This document shows positions 1 to 6,040 of a stretch of DNA of 10,897 nucleotides, in pieces. Location: assembly GCA_000436075.1 (NCBI GenBank), contig FR884592.1, positions 1,079-11,975 of the forward strand. The letters run 5' to 3'. Numbering within the stretch: position 1 is the first letter of the stretch; every line of letters begins with the position of its first letter. A program made the position numbers and the translations under genes. A model generated the notes under the pieces. It ran no database searches. It was given only the letters and a program-made list of their open reading frames with translations, and was not told the origin of the DNA. This stretch comes from Eggerthella sp. CAG:209. Its GTDB lineage: Bacteria; Actinomycetota; Coriobacteriia; Coriobacteriales; Eggerthellaceae.

Positions 1-1
1 C

Positions 2-847
2 GTCGCTCAACGTCTCACGCCCAACGCGCTCAACAGCGTCGATTCCTTCGCCACCGCCCCTGGCACGTTTTCCCTGATAGAAGGCGAAGATTCCACACCG
101 CTTTCCGAAGAGCAGCAAGAATCCCTTGCAGCAGCCACCCAAAACATCGAAGACGGCGGCTACACCGTTGGCTTCACGCTCATCAATTTGAACACCGGCA
201 AGGGCATCGCCTACAACCTCGACTCGCGCGTTTACGGCGCCAGCTCGTTCAAGGGTCCCTACGCCGCCTTCCTGTGCCAACATCTGGGCGACAACGACGC
301 TTCCTACCCATCCGGCAGTGAAGCGGCAGGCTCCGGCGTTTCGTCGTCCATATATTCCCTGATGCAACCCATGATCCTCTACTCGGACAACAGCGCATTC
401 AACAGCCTGCGCAACACGTATGACAGCGCAGGATTCGCCGAATGGCTCAATTCCTGCGGCGTAGATTCCGAGATCATGCACGACACGCACTTCCCGCGCT
501 ATTCCGCGCGCGAGTCCGCCTTGTTGTGGCTGCACGCGTATCAGTACCTCAAAACCAATACGCCCACTGCACAAAACCTGGCATCTCTCTACGAGCAGAC
601 GAACGTATCGTTCATCCGTTCCGGCGTGAGCGACGATGCCGAGGTTGAAGCCGTGCTCAACAAGGCAGGCTGGTGCTCTGGCAGCGAACGTTTCACCGGT
701 CTGTGCGATGCGGGGCTCATCAAGTGCACCGACGGCACCACCTACCTCATGAGTACCATGACCAATTCGCCCGACGGCGGCCTATACACCGTCCGTCTGG
801 CGAACCTGGCATCCACCCTCTTTGAGTGCCGCGACGTATTGGAATAG
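2..847 (+). CDS. Serine hydrolase, beta-lactamase/transpeptidase fold (5'-truncated)
   Basis: The reading frame is open from base 2 to the TAG at 845-847 and gives 281 visible residues; the true start lies left of the window, so the TTG at 188 is not the start. The signature of class A beta-lactamase-like and penicillin-binding enzymes is visible: SxxK as S81-S-F-K84 within YGASSFK, the SDN element at 128-130 (YSDNSAFN), and a KTG-like element as K221-A-G within NKAGW, followed by DAGL. The residues before position 50 look like a low-complexity linker rich in S, T, E and Q, so the missing N-terminus probably carries a signal peptide or membrane anchor. I see no Glu of the usual omega-loop ExxLN motif after SDN, so a beta-lactam-hydrolysing role is doubtful. 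A cell-envelope peptidase or esterase-like role is equally possible. The family assignment is firm; the substrate is unknown. It has no evident link to the phn genes. Confidence 0.8.
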   Translation, partial: VAQRLTPNALNSVDSFATAPGTFSLIEGEDSTPLSEEQQESLAAATQNIEDGGYTVGFTLINLNTGKGIAYNLDSRVYGASSFKGPYAAFLCQHLGDNDASYPSGSEAAGSGVSSSIYSLMQPMILYSDNSAFNSLRNTYDSAGFAEWLNSCGVDSEIMHDTHFPRYSARESALLWLHAYQYLKTNTPTAQNLASLYEQTNVSFIRSGVSDDAEVEAVLNKAGWCSGSERFTGLCDAGLIKCTDGTTYLMSTMTNSPDGGLYTVRLANLASTLFECRDVLE

Positions 848-1268
848 CACCTGGCAAACAGGCGGATGCAAAGCAGGAGCTGCAGGGCAAAGGTCGCTAT
901 GCAGTGTAATTTTCCTGTCTCCTCCACCCGCCGTGAGGTGTAAAAGCTACAATGAACAATGCTGCGCAAATGCGCGTTAAGTGCATTGGGGGGCGAAACC
1001 ACGCCACGCAAGGAATGCCCTTGGCATGTCTGCGCAGCGGGCAACGCAGGAAAATCGCTTTCGCACGATCCCTGCGCAACAGCCGCTCGCCTTTGCACGT
1101 GCCGATGCCGCTCCCGCAAAGGCGGCGTCGCACAAATGCGCATCGATTGCGCCGCGCCTCAAAGGAGGCCTCGCACAACCGATACCGCACCAGCATCGAA
1201 CAGCACAGTGCCCCCCTAAAGGGAACCGCACTGCCTGCGAATAACAAACCCCGAGCGAAAGGATTGCC
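848..1268. other. 421-bp intergenic region dense in short inverted repeats; possible structured RNA or leader
   Basis: No reading frame here looks like a real protein: the candidates are Arg/Ala/Cys-rich and overlap the neighbouring genes antisense. The sequence holds a run of perfect short inverted repeats: 957-962/983-988 (CAATGC/GCATTG) enclosing 964-967/972-975 (GCGC); 1015-1019/1023-1027; 1045-1050/1071-1076 (CGCAGG/CCTGCG) enclosing 1054-1057/1066-1069; 1088-1096/1116-1124 (CGCCTTTGC/GCAAAGGCG); 1138-1142/1148-1152; a GCCTC/GAGGC hairpin near 1155-1168; and 1206-1211/1228-1233 (CAGTGC/GCACTG) with an inner CCC/GGG. The last lies about 35 bp before the downstream start, so a cis-regulatory leader for that gene is one reading. 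A free-standing non-coding RNA or a decayed mobile element are others. It matches no RNA family that I recognise. GC-rich DNA produces hairpins by chance, so confidence is low. Confidence 0.3.
1258..1263 (+). promoter_or_regulatory. Ribosome binding site deciding a GTG start
   Basis: AAAGGA lies 5 nt before the GTG at 1269 and 8 nt before the in-frame GTG at 1272. There is no upstream ATG in this frame with a comparable site, so one of these two GTG codons is the likely start of the membrane protein. Confidence 0.6.
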
Positions 1269-1970
1269 GTGGTGGAACTTGCTCGCGAACTTAACCGTCA
1301 TGCCGCTTCGGCAACCCACGAGCAAACGCATCTTGCCGAACATCCAGGACAGCTTGTGTGGATTTTCATGAGCATGTCCGTCATGGGCCTCGTAGGCGAA
1401 ACACTGCAGCACCTGGTGGCGTTCGGAGAATTGGAAAGCCGCGCCGGCTTCATCTGGGGGCCGTTTTCACCCATCTACGGGCTGGCGGCAGTTCTGCTAA
1501 CCATGCTGCTCGAACCCCTGCAAGACAAGGGGGTTCCACTGCTTTTGGCAGTAAGCGCCGTGGTAGGCGGCAGCCTTGAGTACTTCGCCAGCTGGGCCAT
1601 GGAAACATTTTGGGGCGTGGTGGCGTGGAGCTACCTGAACATCCCCCTCAATTTTGACGGGCGCACCGATGTTTTCCACTGCCTGATCTGGGGCACCATT
1701 GGCGTGCTGTGGGTAAAGGTTGGCCTGCAATTATGCCAACGCATCTTCAACCATGTAAACACCGCCGGCGCCCCGTACCGTGCGGCAACGGCAGCGCTTT
1801 CCATCTTCATGGCGCTCGACATTGCCATGACCATCATCGTTTTGCTGCGCGCCGATGCCCGCACCGATGGCATTCCGCCGCAGAATCCCATCGAACAATT
1901 CTGCGATACCGCCTATCCCACCGACATGCTGCAGAAGCGCTTCCACAACATGGGCGGCCTCGGCATATAA
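1269..1970 (+). CDS. CmpB/DUF1113-family integral membrane protein (putative ABC-transporter type IV)
   Basis: A 233-residue protein starting at a GTG codon (1269, or the adjacent GTG at 1272) with AAAGGA just upstream. About five hydrophobic segments are visible, near residues 29-46, 69-84, 89-108, 137-156 and 173-193, so it is a small multi-pass membrane protein. Family hallmarks are the FIWGPFSPIYG motif (61-71), an E within GGSLEYFASW (100-109), the WSYLNIPLNFDGR stretch (120-132) leading to IWG, and a C-terminal KRFHNMG. These match the family named putative ABC-transporter type IV / CmpB (DUF1113), which is common in Firmicutes and Actinobacteria. The molecular function is not established, and no ATP-binding partner is adjacent. 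It is preceded by a hairpin-rich non-coding stretch and ends only 2 bp before a large palindrome. The family call is good; calling it a transporter is only inherited from the family name. Confidence 0.75.
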   Translation: MVELARELNRHAASATHEQTHLAEHPGQLVWIFMSMSVMGLVGETLQHLVAFGELESRAGFIWGPFSPIYGLAAVLLTMLLEPLQDKGVPLLLAVSAVVGGSLEYFASWAMETFWGVVAWSYLNIPLNFDGRTDVFHCLIWGTIGVLWVKVGLQLCQRIFNHVNTAGAPYRAATAALSIFMALDIAMTIIVLLRADARTDGIPPQNPIEQFCDTAYPTDMLQKRFHNMGGLGI

Positions 1971-1972
1971 GC

Positions 1973-2211
1973 GAAAATATAGGGGCGGATCCCGTTTTCC
2001 CAGCTAGTTATAACGAAAAAAGAAGCCTCGCCTGCGACGAAGTGAACTGCACCCCAAAATGCAGAAGACCCCTATAGTTGGACAAACAATGTTCTGCTTT
2101 TCCTATAGGGGTCTTCTGCAGAAATGGGAGGCAGTTCAAAACTCGCGGGCGAGACCCTGTTTTTGTGCGCCGTAGCGTAAGTGGGAATCTGATACCCGTC
2201 CCTATTTTCCC
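1973..2211. mobile_element. Nested imperfect palindrome of about 240 bp (MITE/REP-like) filling the convergent intergenic gap
   Basis: The two halves are imperfect reverse complements centred near 2090. Matching blocks from outside in are 1973-1988 (GAAAATATAGGGGCGG) with 2195-2210 (reverse complement GGAAAATAGGGACGGG); 2027-2037 with 2143-2153 (CTCGCCTGCGA against CTCGCCCGCGA); 2043-2050 with 2131-2138 (TGAACTGC, perfect); and 2060-2077 with 2103-2120 (18 bp, perfect). Each end also carries its own small hairpin: 1973-1977/1995-1999 (GAAAA/TTTTC) and 2181-2187/2207-2213 (GTGGGAA/TTCCCAC). No protein is encoded. The whole gap between the stop of the plus-strand gene (1970) and the stop of phnPP (2215) is this element. 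Long palindromes with subterminal hairpins resemble non-autonomous elements mobilised by HUH/Y1 (IS200/IS605-like or REP-associated) transposases; that identity is inference. In either direction the transcript would fold strongly, so it may also end transcription of both converging genes. Confidence 0.65.
2043..2138. repeat. Inner inverted-repeat unit with an 18-bp perfect stem
   Basis: This 96-bp unit is bounded by TGAACTGC (2043-2050) and GCAGTTCA (2131-2138). It contains the perfect 18-bp inverted repeat 2060-2077 / 2103-2120, around a 25-nt spacer (2078-2102). The left arm contains TGAACTGCACCCCAAAA, and shortly after it AGTTGGACA (2076-2084). Joined, these resemble, from memory, terminal repeats of IS3-family (IS150-type) elements. 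No clear target-site duplication is visible. It may be the core of the larger palindrome or a second element nested in it. As an RNA it would form a strong hairpin on either strand, though without a classical U-tract. Confidence 0.7.
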
Positions 2212-2214
2212 ACC

Positions 2215-3108
2215 CTAAAACGCTTGGTCCACTATGAAGCGATAGCCAGGGTACGGCACCTTGCCAAAACGTCCATGATAGTCGGAGCCGCCCGTGCAAA
2301 ACAGGCTGTAACGCGCGGCAAACTCTTCGCACAGCTGCGTATCGCGATAGTCGTGATCGGGATGATACTTCTCGATGCCAACAAGCCCCGCATCAACGAG
2401 CGCAGGCAACGCCTCGTAATTGTCGAACTGGCCGGGATGCGCCAAAACTGGCAACCCGCCGTCAGCCGCAATAGCAGCCACGGCATCGCACATGTCAACG
2501 TACTCGATATCGCGCTGCGCAATACCGCCGCCCTTGAACAGTGTCTTGTACAGGAATTGATACTCTGCGCTGCTGAAATCGGCATCGGTCAATGCAGCCA
2601 TCAGATGCTGCTTGTAGAACCCCGTCGACTGTCCAGCCAGCTGCGCCGCATATTCAACGTCCACATCGTAGCCAGCGTCAAGCAGCTGCCGCATCTGCCA
2701 CGCCGTATTCGCGGTGCGGCGCTCCAAGGTATCCGAGCACAAATCGCACACCGCCGGGGCATCGGCGGGCATGCCCAATCCCAAAAGATGCACGCGCCGC
2801 TTTGCAGTCGAGTCCCACGCACTGATCTCTACACCGCACACAACCGAGAATCCATGCTCTGCCGCCTGCTGCCGAATAGCATCAAGCCCGACAGTGGTGT
2901 CGTGGTTCGTTACCGCCAGATGGGTAACCCCCCGCACGCGTGCCTTCCCCATCAGCTCCAAAAACGAATCCGACCCATCAGAAAGCGTTGTATGTGCATG
3001 CAGATCGGCACGAAATTCCCTCCCAGGCTGTACCCCCAGCAAATCCCACAGCGGCTCCTGCCGAAATGCCTGCGCGGTACGCTCTTTGGTGCCCTGCCAT
3101 TCGCTCAT
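2215..3108 (-). CDS. phnPP: Cyclic phosphate dihydrolase PhnPP (PHP-family phosphoesterase)
   Basis: A 297-residue PHP-domain metal enzyme. Motifs in order are DLHAHT at 35-40, D44, TNHD at 67-70, GVEIS with E94, AHPG at 223-226, EKYHPDH at 246-252 and GGSDYHG at 273-279, all expected metal or substrate ligands of the PHP superfamily. A PHP enzyme from Eggerthella lenta, cPDH/PhnPP, is known to hydrolyse 5-phosphoribose-1,2-cyclic phosphate through ribose-2,5-bisphosphate to ribose-5-phosphate and phosphate. Position at the end of a phn operon that lacks PhnP and PhnN makes that the likely reaction here. The ATG overlaps the phnL stop by 4 nt (ATGA), with a GGGAGAG site upstream, so translation is coupled to phnL. 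It is the last gene of the operon and ends at the edge of the palindrome. The alternative is a general nucleotide or sugar phosphatase of the COG0613 type, which the operon makes less likely. Confidence 0.88.
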   Translation of the reverse strand: MSEWQGTKERTAQAFRQEPLWDLLGVQPGREFRADLHAHTTLSDGSDSFLELMGKARVRGVTHLAVTNHDTTVGLDAIRQQAAEHGFSVVCGVEISAWDSTAKRRVHLLGLGMPADAPAVCDLCSDTLERRTANTAWQMRQLLDAGYDVDVEYAAQLAGQSTGFYKQHLMAALTDADFSSAEYQFLYKTLFKGGGIAQRDIEYVDMCDAVAAIAADGGLPVLAHPGQFDNYEALPALVDAGLVGIEKYHPDHDYRDTQLCEEFAARYSLFCTGGSDYHGRFGKVPYPGYRFIVDQAF

Positions 3109-3809
3109 TGAACTATCTCTCCCTTTTGCATATTGAACTCATGGTCGCACAGGCCCTCCATAAACTCGAGGTCATGGAAAATCCCCAACATCGTGGTCCC
3201 CTGCGCCTTCAATCGCTCTATTAACTCGCGCACTTTCACCTTCGACGCCGCATCCAGCGAAGCAGTAGGCTCGTCAAGCAGCAGCAAACGAGGCTGCTTG
3301 ATCATGGCGGCAGCAATATTCAAGCGAAGCTTTTCGCCACCAGAAAACGTACGCGGATACAGCAGCCACAGCGATTCATCGATGTCAAAATGGCGTAGCA
3401 TGCGCTCGGTTTCCCACATTGCCTTTTCCTCCTCATCGGCACCGAAGGTTTCCAGGGCGCTCTTCAATACGATGTCGTAGGCGGTTTGGCGCGGCAGGGC
3501 ATTCAGAAACTGCGAAACATAGCCCATTTCGTATTTGCGCAGGTAGATCATCTGACGCTCGCTCGCCTGGCACAAATCAAGCGCTCCAAACGATTCCGAG
3601 TTGTACCAAATGGCGCCCGACTCCGGCAAATTGGTGCGGTAGATGCAACGCAGGATGGTCGATTTGCCCGATCCGCTGCGCCCCGTAATGCCCACGAATT
3701 CGCCCGGCATAAGCGAAAGGCTGATGTGCTGGCACCCCAAGATATGACGCCCCGCGCGATGCATCACGAACGACTTGGAAAGATCGTCGATCTTCAAAAG
3801 CTCTTCCAT
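3105..3809 (-). CDS. phnL: C-P lyase ABC-type ATP-binding protein PhnL
   Basis: A 234-residue ABC ATPase with all core motifs: Walker A GRSGSGKST (43-51), Q-loop Gln100 in YVSQFLNALPR, signature FSGGEK (155-160), Walker B and D-loop RLLLLDEPTASLD (174-186) and the H-loop His212. The QFLNALPR stretch and the lack of any membrane partner fit PhnL, which is needed with PhnG, PhnH and PhnI to form the ribose-phosphonate linkage and binds the C-P lyase complex together with PhnK. It is not a transport ATPase. The start at 3809 has GGAGAGG about 8 nt upstream and lies 11 nt after the phnM stop; its own stop overlaps the start of phnPP. The order M-L is reversed compared with the E. coli K-L-M arrangement. 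Confidence 0.93.
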   Translation of the reverse strand: MEELLKIDDLSKSFVMHRAGRHILGCQHISLSLMPGEFVGITGRSGSGKSTILRCIYRTNLPESGAIWYNSESFGALDLCQASERQMIYLRKYEMGYVSQFLNALPRQTAYDIVLKSALETFGADEEEKAMWETERMLRHFDIDESLWLLYPRTFSGGEKLRLNIAAAMIKQPRLLLLDEPTASLDAASKVKVRELIERLKAQGTTMLGIFHDLEFMEGLCDHEFNMQKGEIVQ

Positions 3810-3820
3810 AGCAGCCTCTC

Positions 3821-5113
3821 CTAGCGATCGTAACCATGAGGCTGATCGGGATAATGCGAACGATATACCGAATTGCCGCCCACGAAAGCGCGCGTGATAA
3901 CCGGCGTGGTAATACGCGCATCAGGCGTGCATCCAATTTCGCGAACCAACAGAATATCCGCTCGCTTGCCAACTGTAAGCGTGCCGACTTCGGAATAGAT
4001 GCCCACCGCCTTAGCGGGATTTGCCGTAACCAACGCAAACGCTTCAGAAAGGGACATAGCACATTCACGATGCAAAATGAACACCGCATCAATAAGAGCT
4101 GCCGGATAGTAGTCGCTGCACAGCATGGTAATCACGCCCCGCGCTACGCCCTCACGCGCCGAAAGGTTGCCCGAATGGCTGTGCCCCATCATCACGTTCG
4201 GGGCTCCCGCCAAGGTAAACATACCTCGCTCATGCGCATCGCGCGCTATTTCCATGTCGACGGGAAACTCGGAAATCGACGCGCCCAATGCGCCCATGTA
4301 ATCGAGCTTCTCCTTCGAATCATCGTCATGAGAAGCAAGCGAAACTCCCTGCTCGTGAGCAAGTTCGGCAAGCTCGCTTAGCTGCTCGGAACCAATCTTG
4401 TCGGCCGCCTGCTGCTCCATCACGATAGCAGCGACCTCTTCATCGGAAATACCGTCACGGTACCCTTTGATGGTGTCGCTGAATACCAGCAAATCCCGAT
4501 ACTGACCCTGACCCGGCGTATGATCCATAAACGAGATCAAGTCGACTTTGCCATCCTGCAGGTAGTTGTACACCTCATCCACGCGGTCGACCGAATCAAG
4601 CTCTAGGCGCAAATGGAAACGATGGCGAATAAGATGGTCATGCTCTTCGCTTTCGCGCATAGAGAAAATGCTTTCGGCAAGCTTCCTCACATTCTCGAAA
4701 TTTCGAATGGGCTTGTGGTCGAAAATCTTAGCTCCGTATACCGAAAGAGAGTGATAGATCGTGGTCACACCATGAGATACCAGCTCACGGTCCACCTTAT
4801 ACAGCGAAGTGGGCAAATCCATAACCACGCTCGGACGCGGAGATGCCACCGACTCGATGTAATCGGAGTGAACATCGATCATGCCTGGAACCACATAGGC
4901 GCCACGCGCATCCACCACAGGGAAACCAGTTTCCCTGTCAACCACCATGCCCGACGTGTTCTCGTCAAGCTGCGCGTCAACCGTGCGAGCATTGGCAAGC
5001 GTCGGCGCAATGCGCGCAATGGTTCCGTTTTCAACGACGATGTCGTGGTTGGGCAGAATCGCATCTTCGGCAACCACATTACCTCCGCGAATCACAAGCG
5101 AATTTGCTTCCAT
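3821..5113 (-). CDS. phnM: alpha-D-ribose 1-methylphosphonate 5-triphosphate diphosphatase PhnM
   Basis: A 430-residue amidohydrolase-superfamily enzyme that removes pyrophosphate from ribose-1-phosphonate 5-triphosphate, producing the PhnJ substrate. Diagnostic segments are PGMIDVHSD (76-84, first metal motif), SPRP (91-94), SFMDHTPGQGQYRD (194-207), LASHDDD (259-265), GAPNVMMGHSHSGNLSARE (303-321) and SDYYPAALIDAVF (333-345), all typical of PhnM. It is about 50 residues longer than E. coli PhnM (378). Part of the difference is extra sequence around residues 44-68, before the first metal motif, and part a C-terminal tail. The start at 5113 has AAGGAGA upstream. It follows phnK after a 75-nt gap, the largest in the operon, which contains a small hairpin, and is followed 11 nt later by phnL. 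Confidence 0.95.
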   Translation of the reverse strand: MEANSLVIRGGNVVAEDAILPNHDIVVENGTIARIAPTLANARTVDAQLDENTSGMVVDRETGFPVVDARGAYVVPGMIDVHSDYIESVASPRPSVVMDLPTSLYKVDRELVSHGVTTIYHSLSVYGAKIFDHKPIRNFENVRKLAESIFSMRESEEHDHLIRHRFHLRLELDSVDRVDEVYNYLQDGKVDLISFMDHTPGQGQYRDLLVFSDTIKGYRDGISDEEVAAIVMEQQAADKIGSEQLSELAELAHEQGVSLASHDDDSKEKLDYMGALGASISEFPVDMEIARDAHERGMFTLAGAPNVMMGHSHSGNLSAREGVARGVITMLCSDYYPAALIDAVFILHRECAMSLSEAFALVTANPAKAVGIYSEVGTLTVGKRADILLVREIGCTPDARITTPVITRAFVGGNSVYRSHYPDQPHGYDR

Positions 5114-5151
5114 AAATGCATTTCTCCTTGCATTGGGTTATCAATCTATGC

Positions 5152-5169
5152 GGCGCTCGTAAAAGCGCC
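5152..5169 (-). promoter_or_regulatory. Short hairpin in the phnK-phnM gap
   Basis: GGCGCT (5152-5157) and AGCGCC (5164-5169) form a perfect 6-bp stem with a 6-nt loop in the only sizeable gap of the operon (5114-5188). On the transcript a seventh, G-U, pair is possible. No U-tract follows, so it is not a classical terminator. It could mark an RNA processing or stability site that separates the levels of the upstream and downstream genes, or it could be chance. Confidence 0.35.
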
Positions 5170-5188
5170 ACCGGGCGAAGAGGCCCAT

Positions 5189-6040
5189 TTACAGCAGCGA
5201 ACACACCAGCTGCTGAGTGTAGGAATGCTGAGGGTCTTCCAAAACCTGATCGGTAAGACCGTGCTCCACAACTTGCCCATTCAGCATCACGAACGTGCGA
5301 TCGGCTAGCATGCGAATAACTCCCAAATCGTGGCTTACCACCAGCATGCTTACACCGAAATCGCGTTTGATCTGCAGAATCAGATCAAGAACGCTGGCCT
5401 GCACGGAAAGATCGAGACCCGTGGTAACTTCATCCAAAAGCAACACGGGCGGGTTGTTCGAAAGCGCCTTGGCAATCTGAACGCGCTGCTGCATGCCGCC
5501 GGAAAACGTTGCCGGCGCATCCCCTGCACGCGAAAGGGGGATGTTCACCTTCCCTAAAAGTTCATTGCCGCGAGCACGCATCGACTCCACGCTGCGATTG
5601 CCAGCGGCAATCATCTGCTCAGCAATGTTCGAAAGGGAGGAGAAGTTCATGCGCAAGCCCAAATACGGATTCTGGTACACCATGCCCAGCACCGTGTTGC
5701 GCACCTTGCGCTTCTGCTGCGAGGAAAGCTCAAGCAAATTCGCCTCGCCGCCATCATAGGCAACAGCACGCACTGTGCCCGCAGTGGCAACCTGGTCGAA
5801 GTACAGGCACTGCATAAAAGTGGATTTGCCGCTGCCCGACTCACCCACGATCCCCACAATTTCACCGGGATACAAATCCAGGCTCACATCGCGAACCGCA
5901 TGCACCGTCTTGCACTTTGGGCATATGTTGCGCTCCAACTCGCCACCGCCCAAGCAATAGTCGCAGCCTTCACCAAAGCGCTTCGACACATGGCGCACCT
6001 GCAAAAAGGGCTCTTCATCCATAACGGGCACCTTATTCAT
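5189..6040 (-). CDS. phnK: C-P lyase ABC-type ATP-binding protein PhnK with a four-cysteine insertion
   Basis: A 283-residue ABC ATPase: Walker A GESGSGKST (66-74), a Q-loop in MVYQNPYLGLR, signature FSGGMQQRVQIAKAL, Walker B LLLDEVTTGLD (Val where Pro is usual) and VSHDLGV with the switch His. LADRTFVMLNGQVVEHGLTD and DPQHSYTQQL are characteristic of PhnK, which docks on the PhnJ face of the core complex and uses ATP to drive C-P lyase. Between the first strand and Walker A it has an extra segment with Cys26, Cys29, Cys40 and Cys43 (CX2CX10CX2C), absent from E. coli PhnK (252 residues); it looks like a small zinc-binding knuckle. The start at 6040 is preferred over an in-frame ATG at 6175 because it has AGGAGGGG 4 nt upstream, and the longer version would add a low-quality peptide lying over phnJ. 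Its ATG overlaps the phnJ stop by 8 nt. Confidence 0.93.
   Translation of the reverse strand: MNKVPVMDEEPFLQVRHVSKRFGEGCDYCLGGGELERNICPKCKTVHAVRDVSLDLYPGEIVGIVGESGSGKSTFMQCLYFDQVATAGTVRAVAYDGGEANLLELSSQQKRKVRNTVLGMVYQNPYLGLRMNFSSLSNIAEQMIAAGNRSVESMRARGNELLGKVNIPLSRAGDAPATFSGGMQQRVQIAKALSNNPPVLLLDEVTTGLDLSVQASVLDLILQIKRDFGVSMLVVSHDLGVIRMLADRTFVMLNGQVVEHGLTDQVLEDPQHSYTQQLVCSLL

Noticed and set aside
850..862. CCTG/CAGG hairpin as a terminator after the serine hydrolase gene
   Set aside because: A 4-bp stem with no following T-tract is too weak to call.
948..953. TACAAT as a -10 box for the region before the CmpB-like gene
   Set aside because: No -35-like hexamer lies 16-18 bp upstream (925-930 reads CACCCG) and there is no extended -10 TGn, so a promoter cannot be supported.
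1206..1268. Cobalamin-type riboswitch before the membrane protein gene
   Set aside because: A CGCACTGCC string recalls the GCCACTG box, but the remaining conserved elements of that riboswitch are absent.
897..1412. Minus-strand open frame of 171 codons across the first intergenic region
   Set aside because: It runs antisense into the CmpB-like gene, is rich in Arg, Cys and Ala, and has no recognisable motif; competing frames of similar quality exist on both strands.
2224..3111. Long plus-strand open frame of 295 codons opposite phnPP
   Set aside because: It is the antisense shadow of a gene with clear PHP motifs; the translation is Arg/His/Gln-rich with no recognisable family, as expected from GC-rich third positions.
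4613..5308. Plus-strand open frame opposite phnM, and similar long plus-strand frames at 3836-4381, 6060-6941 and 7496-8353
   Set aside because: All lie antisense to confidently identified phn genes, lack credible ribosome binding sites and have Arg/His-rich composition.
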